From Akkermansiaceae bacterium (lineage in GTDB: Bacteria > Verrucomicrobiota > Verrucomicrobiia > Verrucomicrobiales > Akkermansiaceae), in the NCBI GenBank assembly GCA_028822935.1, contig JAPKCM010000016.1:1-64000 (forward strand): a stretch of 64,000 nucleotides of DNA, in the 5' to 3' direction. Numbering within the stretch: the stretch's first letter is position 1; each line of letters opens with the position of its first letter. The translations under genes and the position numbers were made by a program. Below, in pieces: positions 18,992 to 27,726 of this stretch. The notes under the pieces are model-generated. The model was not told where the DNA came from, made no database searches, and saw nothing but the letters and a program-made list of their open reading frames with translations.

Positions 18992-19933
18992 TCACACCGG
19001 CACTTCGAGTGTTTCGATCACCTCAGCGACCACGTCCCGCCCACTACGACCCGCGTAGGCGGCATCCGCCTCGAGAACCAACCGGTGAGCCACCACATCG
19101 GGTGCCAGCGCTTGAATCGTCTTAGGCACCACAAATTCAGCTCCTTGAAAAAGAGTCAGCGCTTGGGAAATCCGTAGAAGACCCAGTGAAGCACGCGGAC
19201 TAGCTGCTAGCTTCACTTCCGGAATTTCACGGGTCTGCGCCACGATCCGCACAATGTATTCCTGCAAATCCCGTGTGATCCTGACCTGCTTAACCGCCTC
19301 ACAAAGATGTGTCACCTCCTCTCGGGAAACCACGGGAGCGAGACTCTCTAAAGGATGCCGCTGACTCTGAGCTTCCAAAATGGACAGCTCATCCTCAATC
19401 GAAACATAGCCCAAGGATCGTTTCAGCGAAAAGCGATCCATCTGCGCTTCCGGCAGCGGATAGGTCCCGCGCAACTCAACCGGGTTCTGGGTCGCGATCA
19501 CGAAAAAGAGATCACCCAAGTCATAGCGGGTTCCTTCAATCGTCGCCTGGCCCTCCGCCATCGCTTCCAACAAGGCACTTTGAGTCCGCGGTGAAGCTCT
19601 ATTAATTTCATCAGCCAAGAGAATATCAGTGAAGATCGGCCCTCGATGAAAATCAAAGGTCGATGTCCGGGGATCCAACACGCTGACCCCGAGAATATCC
19701 GAGGGCAAAAGATCGGGAGTAAATTGGATCCGCTGAAACTCAGTCTCCCCAATCGAGCCCGCGATCGCCTTCGCCAGCGTGGTCTTGCCCGTCCCTGGTG
19801 AATCTTCCAGTAGCACGTGCCCCCCTGCCACCATCGTGGCCAGCACCCGCCTTATTGTCTCGGACTGCCCGAGCATCACCTCTTGAATAGATGCCTCCAG
19901 TCGAGAGGCTGTCTTCATTGCTTCCTCTATCAT
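18992..19933 (-). CDS. MoxR family AAA+ ATPase
   Basis: VLLEDSPGTGKTTLAKAIA, LLADEINRASPRTQSALLEAMAEGQ, FFVIATQNPVELRGTYPLPEAQMDRF. Confidence 0.95.
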   Translation of the reverse strand: MIEEAMKTASRLEASIQEVMLGQSETIRRVLATMVAGGHVLLEDSPGTGKTTLAKAIAGSIGETEFQRIQFTPDLLPSDILGVSVLDPRTSTFDFHRGPIFTDILLADEINRASPRTQSALLEAMAEGQATIEGTRYDLGDLFFVIATQNPVELRGTYPLPEAQMDRFSLKRSLGYVSIEDELSILEAQSQRHPLESLAPVVSREEVTHLCEAVKQVRITRDLQEYIVRIVAQTREIPEVKLAASPRASLGLLRISQALTLFQGAEFVVPKTIQALAPDVVAHRLVLEADAAYAGRSGRDVVAEVIETLEVPV

Positions 19934-21951
19934 TAATCTTTAGCGTTCCGGTCCGCATCCCACGCATCCCAGACAGGACGAGTCACCTTCTTATGCCATT
20001 CGAAAAGAGCTTTCAGGGAGGCGAAATCCTTCTCTCCTAAATCCTTACCCAATCTTTCAAGCGCCGTGTCGTTCTGCATCGTTTTACCGCGATTTGTCGG
20101 CAACCAGAGCTCCACATCGAGCAGCACCCGCGGGCCTTTTTCTGTTTCGGCGACCACCATGAGCGGACAATTCATTTCGAGTCCCCGTCCTGCATCCACC
20201 ATCAAACTTACTCCATGAAATGCGCCCTCACTCTTTGAATCAATGAAGCGATCCTCCACCACGCCCGCCCGGGCCCCTTTCATCGAAGCCGTAAGATTTC
20301 GAAGCAGCTTCTTCGGAGATTCTGGAATCTTAATCGATCCCGATTCCCCCACGAGGGAAATCACTTCCCCGGACAGAAGGGACTTGCGCCAAGCAAGTGC
20401 AGTTTTGCGGGCGATTCCTTCGGAAGGAGCCAGCTTATCGGGGACAACAATGCTGATTCCCATCAGCAAATTCTTCCCGGCATCCTCTTTAAGGGTCTTT
20501 TGCTCCTTTTTAAAATAGTCCTCGAGCGCCTTGACGTCGGCTGTCTTTTTGGGAGGCACTTCGCTTGAGCTCGGCAGAAACGACCATCCGGCCTTCGTCT
20601 TCATCATCCACAAGGAAAGAAAATCCGGTTCCCAACTGGTTTTACGAGCCGATCGAAAAATCCCCAAGGCCAGATCTCCTTTCACTTCTTGCTTCACCAC
20701 TTGCAGCGTAGCCGTGCTCCCGACCTTTTTCGCATCGCTCCACCATTGGGCAGCCTGAACGTAAAGCGCGTCTAAATTTCCTTCAGCAGCAGCATTTCCC
20801 TCTTCAGCATCGTCACCAGCTTTCTCCTTCCGATGAAGCAAGCGCGCATATTCTCGATAGTCTTCCTTGCCAAAATCTTTCGCCAGCAATCCCATGAGAT
20901 CCTCTGGAGTCTTCCCTCGGCGAGCAGTAAACTGTTTCTCAAAAATCGAAACCAATTCAGAAGCGTATTCCTCGTCTCTCCAATTAAATTCCTGATGGTG
21001 GGCCGAAGAGTGGGCGCTGTAATTCTCATTCGCATAGGCGAAAAAGGCAGGCATCTTCACCCGCCATCCAGAGCCATTATTCTCCAAGTTAAAACGAATC
21101 ACCCGATTAGTTCCCCCGCGCATATTATTTCCTTTGGAAGTGATGAAGCCCATCAGGATCGAGCTTTCATCAGGAGCAAGATCTGACTCAATCTTCACTT
21201 GCAGGACACTCGGGTCAGTCAGGAGATTCCACACTTTCATCCGGTCTTTCCCCCTCAATCCGATTTCCGCAGCTTCAGCCACATGCTCCCAATCAGTCTC
21301 GTCATCACCCTCCCGCTCAAGCACTCCCTGCCAAATAAGGAGTTCGTTCTCCTTCTTGGCACGCACCGCTGCGAGGAAGTATTTCAAGGCTTCTTCCGCC
21401 TTTGCATTCTTGAGAACCTCCGCATCAACAATCGCCAAAAGCGACTTCTTGAATTCTTGCAGGGCCAAACGATAAAATTTCTCTCCCTGGAAAAATCGTT
21501 CCTTGGCCAACCACCGCTCCATCTCACGCGCTTGCTCCCGTTGCGTCTGCTCAAAGCCGTTTCCCGCGTTGGCAAAACTTCCCTCGTTCGGAGCAATCTT
21601 CCATTCCCCGTTTTTTTTCCGTAAACCAAAAGCCAGTATCCGAAGATAGTCAGGACCTGATTTACCATTCGCCGCGATCACCACCGCCGCGAAATCTCCC
21701 TCAATCTTTTCCGACGCCGCAGTAAAGACAGCCTCTTCCGCCTGAGACCAAGTCGCCAAAGCGCCCCAACGTTTCTGAATCAACGCCTGCTGATTCGGAC
21801 CACAGAAGGGCGAGATACCGAGGCTCTCCAGCTTCTCGATATTCGAAGTCCCTCCCTTCACCTTCTCCAGAACCTGAAGCAATACATCGGTCGGTGCCCC
21901 CGCAAAAAGCGAGAGGGCAGACGAGAAAAGGAAGAGACTTACAAGTCGCAT
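19933..21951 (-). CDS. large secreted protein of unknown function
   Basis: 672 aa intact ORF with signal-peptide-like N-terminus (MRLVSLFLFSSALSLFAGAP); abuts moxR. Confidence 0.75.
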   Translation of the reverse strand: MRLVSLFLFSSALSLFAGAPTDVLLQVLEKVKGGTSNIEKLESLGISPFCGPNQQALIQKRWGALATWSQAEEAVFTAASEKIEGDFAAVVIAANGKSGPDYLRILAFGLRKKNGEWKIAPNEGSFANAGNGFEQTQREQAREMERWLAKERFFQGEKFYRLALQEFKKSLLAIVDAEVLKNAKAEEALKYFLAAVRAKKENELLIWQGVLEREGDDETDWEHVAEAAEIGLRGKDRMKVWNLLTDPSVLQVKIESDLAPDESSILMGFITSKGNNMRGGTNRVIRFNLENNGSGWRVKMPAFFAYANENYSAHSSAHHQEFNWRDEEYASELVSIFEKQFTARRGKTPEDLMGLLAKDFGKEDYREYARLLHRKEKAGDDAEEGNAAAEGNLDALYVQAAQWWSDAKKVGSTATLQVVKQEVKGDLALGIFRSARKTSWEPDFLSLWMMKTKAGWSFLPSSSEVPPKKTADVKALEDYFKKEQKTLKEDAGKNLLMGISIVVPDKLAPSEGIARKTALAWRKSLLSGEVISLVGESGSIKIPESPKKLLRNLTASMKGARAGVVEDRFIDSKSEGAFHGVSLMVDAGRGLEMNCPLMVVAETEKGPRVLLDVELWLPTNRGKTMQNDTALERLGKDLGEKDFASLKALFEWHKKVTRPVWDAWDADRNAKD

Positions 21952-22070
21952 AAGCTAATTAATGCACCGCACGGAGGATCACACAAGCGCGCAAGTCGCA
22001 CCCTTAAGAGCGACTCCCGCCTGCGAAATCGTCTTGCGCGCGCCATTCCCCGCAGTTAAAGGGTTCTTCG

Positions 22071-23036
22071 ATGAGAATTTTGACGGGACTCCAACCCAGC
22101 GGCCGCCTTCATGTGGGAAACTATTTTGGCGCCATGAAACCCGCGGTAGACGCTCAGGATGAAGGAGATGGATACTACTTCATCGCCGACTACCACGCCA
22201 TGACCACTACCCATGAGGCTTCCGCCCTCCGGGAGAATGTCCGCGGCGTCGCGATTGACTTCCTGGCCTGTGGTTTTGACCCCTCCAAGGCCGTTTTTTT
22301 CAAACAAAGTGCCGTTCCCGCCGTCAACGAACTTGCCTGGATTCTCTCCACCGTCTGTCCCATGGGACTCCTTGAGCGTTGCCATTCTTACAAAGACAAA
22401 ATCGCCAAAGGATTTTCCGCCAACCACGCCCTCTTCGCCTACCCCGCCCTCATGGCCGCAGACATCCTCCTCTACGATTCAAATGTCGTCCCGGTGGGAG
22501 AAGATCAAAAGCAACACCTCGAAGTCACTCGCGATCTCGTCGGAAAGATCAACGAGCGCTACGGCGACGGCACCCTGGTCATGCCTGAGGCCCGCATTCG
22601 CAGCGCCACCGCCAAGGTTCCGGGTCTCGATGGCGAAAAGATGAGCAAGAGCTACAGCAACACCCTCCCCATCTTCGGCGAGGAGAAGCCCGTTCGGAAA
22701 CTCATCATGAAAATCCAGACCGACTCCGCTCAGGTCGAAGATTCAAAACCCACCGAGAATTCTATCATTCTTGCCCTTTACAAACTCTTCGCCAGCGAAA
22801 GCGACTACGCCCAAATGGTCACCGACCACGAAAATGGCGGCTGCGGATACGGCGACTTTAAAAAGCGCCTCGCGGATGCCTACTGGGACTACTTCGCGCC
22901 GATGCGCCTCAAGCGGGCCGAACTCGCTGCCGACCCGGCGCAAGTCGACGCCATTCTCGCAACCGGAGCCGAGAAGGCCCGCGACGAAGCCGCCATCGTC
23001 CTCGATCGCGTGCGCAAGGCCGTTGGTCTGATCTAA
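22071..23036 (+). CDS. trpS: tryptophan--tRNA ligase
   Basis: RILTGLQPSGRLHVGNYFGAMK (HIGH-type motif), VPGLDGEKMSKSYSNTLPIF (KMSKS). Confidence 0.96.
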   Translation: MRILTGLQPSGRLHVGNYFGAMKPAVDAQDEGDGYYFIADYHAMTTTHEASALRENVRGVAIDFLACGFDPSKAVFFKQSAVPAVNELAWILSTVCPMGLLERCHSYKDKIAKGFSANHALFAYPALMAADILLYDSNVVPVGEDQKQHLEVTRDLVGKINERYGDGTLVMPEARIRSATAKVPGLDGEKMSKSYSNTLPIFGEEKPVRKLIMKIQTDSAQVEDSKPTENSIILALYKLFASESDYAQMVTDHENGGCGYGDFKKRLADAYWDYFAPMRLKRAELAADPAQVDAILATGAEKARDEAAIVLDRVRKAVGLI

Positions 23037-23043
23037 GTCGCGA

Positions 23044-23452
23044 TGTGGCATATTCTCTACCTCCTCGTTACCATTCTCTTCTGGCCCTACCCGCAGTCGA
23101 AGCAAACGAGGGAATAATCCACCCTTGGCAATACGGAGTTTAATAAGAAGGCCTCCCTTTTCTGGCTCTGGTTTGGCATCATCGGCACCCTGACCGTCAT
23201 CAGATCATCCACCAGCAGCCGGCTATCCGACGCCTCCACCACCTGCCTCCCAATTGTCCTCGCTCACCTGCATGATCATCCCTTAACCTCCAAACATCAT
23301 GCGGCCATAGCTACGCAGCTTTCAAAAAACCCATCGCCGCCGGAGCTCCTCTCGACAGCCTCATATCCCAGATCAATCACCCCAACCGCAAAGACCACAA
23401 CCTCGTTGCCAAAGAACTCCTCCGCTGGTTCCCCGCCAAGAAAACCCCATGA
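23044..23452 (+). pseudogene. degraded gene remnant between trpS and the ABC ATPase gene
   Basis: N-terminal MWHILYLLVTILFWPYPQSKQTRE*, a shifted membrane-like segment FNKKASLFWLWFGIIGTLTVI, and an open C-terminal frame GHSYAAFKKPIAAGAPLDSLISQINHPNRKDHNLVAKELLRWFPAKKTP* ending with an ATGA overlap on the ATPase start. Confidence 0.45.
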
Positions 23453-24219
23453 TCAAAGAAGACACATTTCTTGAGATCCGCGCCCTCGAAAAGAGCTTTG
23501 GCCCTCAAAAGGTGCTCAAGGGCATCGATCTCGATGTGCAGCGGGGCGAAACCCTCGTCATCCTCGGCGGCTCTGGATGTGGAAAGTCGGTTCTTATGAA
23601 GCATCTCATCGGCCTCCTTCAACCCGATACTGGTTCAGTCATTTTTCAGGGAAAAGACCTCGCAAAACTCAAGGAACGTGAACTCACCTTCGCCCGCCGC
23701 CGCATCAGCATGATGTTTCAAAGCGGGGCTCTTTTTGACTCGATGACCGTGAAGGAAAATATCGCCTTCCCTCTTCGAGAAGCAGGAATTCATGATAAGG
23801 AGGAAATCGCGGAACGCGTAGCCGAAGCGCTCAACATCGTAAAGCTCCCCGGTCAGGAGGAAAAAATGCCCTCCGACCTCTCCGGCGGCATGCGTAAACG
23901 GGTCGCTCTCGCCCGAGCCGTCGTCGAGAAGCCATGCTGCGTTCTTTACGATGAGCCCCACGCCGGGCTCGATCCCGTCACCGCTGATGCCATCGACCAT
24001 CTCATCAAGGATCTCGAACAAGACCACGGCATCACCAACATCGTCGTCACTCACGAGATGCGCAGCGTCTTCCGCATCGCCAGCAGAATCGTCTTCATGA
24101 AGGAAGGAGAAGTCTACTGGGAAGGAACCACTCAGGAGCTCAAAGAGACGAAAGATCAGATCTTAAGCGACTTCATCCACGGTCGTTCCGCGGAACCTTG
24201 GGGAAAACCCAGACTCTAA
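23449..24219 (+). CDS. ABC transporter ATP-binding protein, Mla/MCE type (MlaF-like)
   Basis: VILGGSGCGKSVLMKHLIGLL, LSGGMRKRVALARAVVEKPCCVLYDEPHAGLDPVTADAIDHLI; next to an MlaD-like gene. Confidence 0.92.
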   Translation: MIKEDTFLEIRALEKSFGPQKVLKGIDLDVQRGETLVILGGSGCGKSVLMKHLIGLLQPDTGSVIFQGKDLAKLKERELTFARRRISMMFQSGALFDSMTVKENIAFPLREAGIHDKEEIAERVAEALNIVKLPGQEEKMPSDLSGGMRKRVALARAVVEKPCCVLYDEPHAGLDPVTADAIDHLIKDLEQDHGITNIVVTHEMRSVFRIASRIVFMKEGEVYWEGTTQELKETKDQILSDFIHGRSAEPWGKPRL

Positions 24220-24308
24220 ACATCCCAAAGAAGCGAAGGAGGATCCATCCGTGATTTCCCCATCAAACCCGCCCTTGAAATTTCATCCTATCAGGAGACA
24301 CTGTTCAT

Positions 24309-25307
24309 ATGACTGATCCGCGTGCAAAAACAGAAACCTTGGTAGGAGCATTCGTGCTCCTAGGGATTCTCGTGATGGGCGGGCTCATCCTGCAATTCGG
24401 AAACATTGGTGATTGGGTCAAAGGAAGCTATTCCATGAGCGTCGACTTTGAGGAAGCATCCGGAGTCATCAAGGGAAGCACCGTGCGCTTGCGCGGGGCA
24501 AAGATCGGCGAGGTCGAGACCAAACCCGAGCTACGCAATAATACCACGGTTCGCATCACCCTCGCCATCGATGAAAATGTTCAAATCCCTCAGGGATCCA
24601 TCTTCCAGGTCTCACTAGCGAGCTTTCTGGGCGACAAGGAAATCATCGTCACTCCTCCCCAAGAACTCACCAATCACTACATTGAACCCGGCAGTGAACT
24701 GATCGGAAGCCAGCCAGGAGGACTGGAGTTCATTCAAACGGAAGCCGAAACCATCGCCAAAGATACCAGCCTTCTCATGGCCGATGCACGCACCGCAATC
24801 CTCAAGATAGATCGCTCACTCGATGACATCCGCTCCGTCGCCACCAAGCTCAACGAAACGGTCGGAACCATCAATAGCGACGTCCTCTCCGAAAAGAACC
24901 TCGCCAATCTCAGCTCCGCGATTGCCAACTTCGACCGCGCCACCAAGAACATTGCCGATCTCGGCGCAGACGCTGGCCCGGTTCTCGCCGAAGCGCGAAG
25001 TGCCATCGCTGAAATTAAAGAAGCCACCCGCAGCGCTCGGGATACCATCGCCAAGATCGAGCCTGCTCTCGATAAAGTCCCCCGGACTCTCGACTCCATC
25101 GAAAAAACAGTCGACCAAGCAAGCGAGGCCATCACCTCGGTTCAAGAAGGCGATGGAGCGCTCTCCGCACTCACCAACGACAAGGAAACCAAAGAAGACA
25201 CCCAAGCCTTCATCAAGAATCTCCGCAAATACGGCATCCTCCGATACAAAGATAAGGAGACCAAGGAAGACGACCCCCGCGAACGCTTCCAGGGCCGTCG
25301 GCGGTAA
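24309..25307 (+). CDS. MlaD family (MCE domain) protein
   Basis: N-terminal TM, then YSMSVDFEEASGVIKGSTVRLRGAKIGEVET..QIPQGSIFQVSLASFLGDKEIIVTP; long coiled-coil tail. Confidence 0.92.
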   Translation: MTDPRAKTETLVGAFVLLGILVMGGLILQFGNIGDWVKGSYSMSVDFEEASGVIKGSTVRLRGAKIGEVETKPELRNNTTVRITLAIDENVQIPQGSIFQVSLASFLGDKEIIVTPPQELTNHYIEPGSELIGSQPGGLEFIQTEAETIAKDTSLLMADARTAILKIDRSLDDIRSVATKLNETVGTINSDVLSEKNLANLSSAIANFDRATKNIADLGADAGPVLAEARSAIAEIKEATRSARDTIAKIEPALDKVPRTLDSIEKTVDQASEAITSVQEGDGALSALTNDKETKEDTQAFIKNLRKYGILRYKDKETKEDDPRERFQGRRR

Positions 25308-25341
25308 ACCCAGTTCGTAGTGTAGGGCTTCGAACTGCCCC

Positions 25342-27726
25342 CTACGACAACCCACTCCGGCGTCTAAGCACCCACTCGGTCGTCAGTAGGATTGCAAGAA
25401 GAAGCATCAACAGCCAGCGGTCCCACAGAGTTGTCTCACGCAATTCCTCGCGCGTTTCACCTCCGTTCAAGAAGAGGCTCGCCAGATTTTCATCCCCATC
25501 TTCCAAAATCCGCCCTCCGGAAAGTCGGGCAATATTTTCCAGAAGAGGGAGATTCAAGGTCGTCTCGGCAAGTTCGATCGCACTCAGCGAACCAACCACC
25601 CGGAAGTTGGTCGAAAGCTCCTCATTCAACTCGCTCCCGCTGAGACGAATCTCATAGTTTCCGGGCTCCCGGTAGGGACCCGCCTTCGCTTGGTGAATCC
25701 CATTCGACCCATCGCGATAATTCAGCGGGACCGTGCCCACTTTCTCTCCCTCTCGAAAAATCTCCGCCACTAATTCCTCGTCACGAATCGGAGCAAGGTT
25801 CTTCTCCCGCAAGCGAACCATGATTGAAACAGGATCGTCACCGGTATAAGTCAGCTGATCGGTTCCAAGTCGGGCCGTCTTCGTACCCGAGCGCAAATTG
25901 GGACCCGCGCCCCAGCGCACTAATTGACCCCAAAAACGATGGTGAAAGACATCTCCCACCCCCTCACGCAGGCGCCAGGTCCGGTCAGTAAGTAGCATCG
26001 CCACTTTACCATTTCCAGTCTGCCGTGTGACGAGAAGAGCATTTCCAGCCTCCCTGGCACGACGATTCGAGATCTCCGCAAGCGCGGCATTCAAGCGGTC
26101 CGCTGAGCGAACAACGGGCTTCTTTTTGTTGTTATTCTCGGCATAAAGGAGAACCTCGGCTCCATCCTTGATCCCGGTGATCGGATGACGCCAGCGCAGT
26201 TCGGGAAACTCTGCCCATACTTGTTCATTGCGAACCCGTCCTTCCACCTGAGCGGTGATCGGATGACTCTTCCCCGTGTTGGTCAGCGCAAAATTGAATT
26301 TCTCTTTTCCACCGAAATAAGTGCGCCGGGACGCGGCATAGTTCACTGGTATCAACGACGACGCCGCCTCACTCGAAAACGCATGAGGCATCGAGCGAGG
26401 ACCGGCAATGAGCACCAACAAGGCCGCCCGATCCGTGACACAACGACGGAGAATCTCCCACTGCTCATCGCTCAGAGCATTCACTTCCAGATCGCCCACG
26501 ATAATCACATCAAACTTCCGCCACTCCTCTTCGCTTGCAGGAAGCGCGGTGGCTTTGGAATCACCGAAAGGACGGCTCGCTGACGCCGGAATTTTCGCTT
26601 CTTGCTGTCCCACGATCCGATCAGGTTCGAGCAAGACGGACTGAAGATGGATCGATTGATCGCGCCCGTAGAAAAGGTTCCTCAAGTAGCGAAATTCCCA
26701 ACGAGGAGCACCCTCGATAATGAGCACGTTCGTCCGGGCATCGGTCACCACCGTTTTAAAAGACCAGTCGTTGTTGTTATCAAAGCGCTCGTCCTCGAGA
26801 CCACTCACCACGACGCGATACTCTCCGATTCCTCCTTCATCGGGCACATGACGGAAGCGAACTTCCTCCCGATGATGATCCTGGGGAATGGCAACCTCGC
26901 GTGATTCCAATTCCTCGTCGCCGGAAAAAAGAGTCACCTTGGCTCGCTTTCCGCGGTAGCCGTCAAACTTCAGCTTCGCAGCCATGCGAACCCGATCACC
27001 CAGGTAGACCGAATCCGGTGCCTTCACGCTGACAATCGCAGCATCCTTTGGCGGAATCTCGCTTCCGGAAGCAATGACCGCGATCGGTGCATCAAGAATG
27101 CCATAACGTCGTGCGGCGTCCTCGACACTGCCCGGTCGGTTGTGACGACCATCACTCAGTAAAACTACGCCTGCGAGTTGGTCCGGGGGAACCTGCTCCA
27201 TCACTTCGTCCAGCGCACCAGCAATATCGGTAGCTTGATCCCATCCCTCGATCGCATCCGCATCAGACAAAAGAGCCCGGCGTGCCGCACGCACTTCCCG
27301 GACCGCTATTTTTCCTTCCAGTCCATCCAGAAGCCCTGAGCGTTCCAGCGCTTGTTGCGCGAGTTCGCTTCGAGTGGCGGACTGGCCGTCATCGACCAAA
27401 TTCATCGACGCCGAAGAATCGATCAAGATCACCACTTCACGGCGAATCTCTCGTTCTTCATAGCGGCTATAAACCGGCTCCAACAAAATCCAGGCAAGGA
27501 CAGCCAAGCTTCCAAGACGAAGGCCCAGCAGGAAGCGTCCCCGCTTCGGTTCCACCGCTTCTCGCTCGTAGCGATAGCTCCAGAAAATCAACTCACTGGC
27601 ACAGGCAGCGCCCAACGGAATCACCCAGATCGGCCAGAGCGATGACATCTCAAAATACTTCCCGAGAATTACGACAATCCCCCACACTCCAAAAAAAGTA
27701 AGAACACCACGAACCAGAGCGCTCAT
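25342..27726 (-). CDS. VWA-domain membrane protein
   Basis: VVILIDSSASMNLVDDGQSATR, VVLLSDGRHNRPG, N- and C-terminal TM segments; couples to the upstream BatA-like gene. Confidence 0.82.
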   Translation of the reverse strand: MSALVRGVLTFFGVWGIVVILGKYFEMSSLWPIWVIPLGAACASELIFWSYRYEREAVEPKRGRFLLGLRLGSLAVLAWILLEPVYSRYEEREIRREVVILIDSSASMNLVDDGQSATRSELAQQALERSGLLDGLEGKIAVREVRAARRALLSDADAIEGWDQATDIAGALDEVMEQVPPDQLAGVVLLSDGRHNRPGSVEDAARRYGILDAPIAVIASGSEIPPKDAAIVSVKAPDSVYLGDRVRMAAKLKFDGYRGKRAKVTLFSGDEELESREVAIPQDHHREEVRFRHVPDEGGIGEYRVVVSGLEDERFDNNNDWSFKTVVTDARTNVLIIEGAPRWEFRYLRNLFYGRDQSIHLQSVLLEPDRIVGQQEAKIPASASRPFGDSKATALPASEEEWRKFDVIIVGDLEVNALSDEQWEILRRCVTDRAALLVLIAGPRSMPHAFSSEAASSLIPVNYAASRRTYFGGKEKFNFALTNTGKSHPITAQVEGRVRNEQVWAEFPELRWRHPITGIKDGAEVLLYAENNNKKKPVVRSADRLNAALAEISNRRAREAGNALLVTRQTGNGKVAMLLTDRTWRLREGVGDVFHHRFWGQLVRWGAGPNLRSGTKTARLGTDQLTYTGDDPVSIMVRLREKNLAPIRDEELVAEIFREGEKVGTVPLNYRDGSNGIHQAKAGPYREPGNYEIRLSGSELNEELSTNFRVVGSLSAIELAETTLNLPLLENIARLSGGRILEDGDENLASLFLNGGETREELRETTLWDRWLLMLLLAILLTTEWVLRRRSGLS

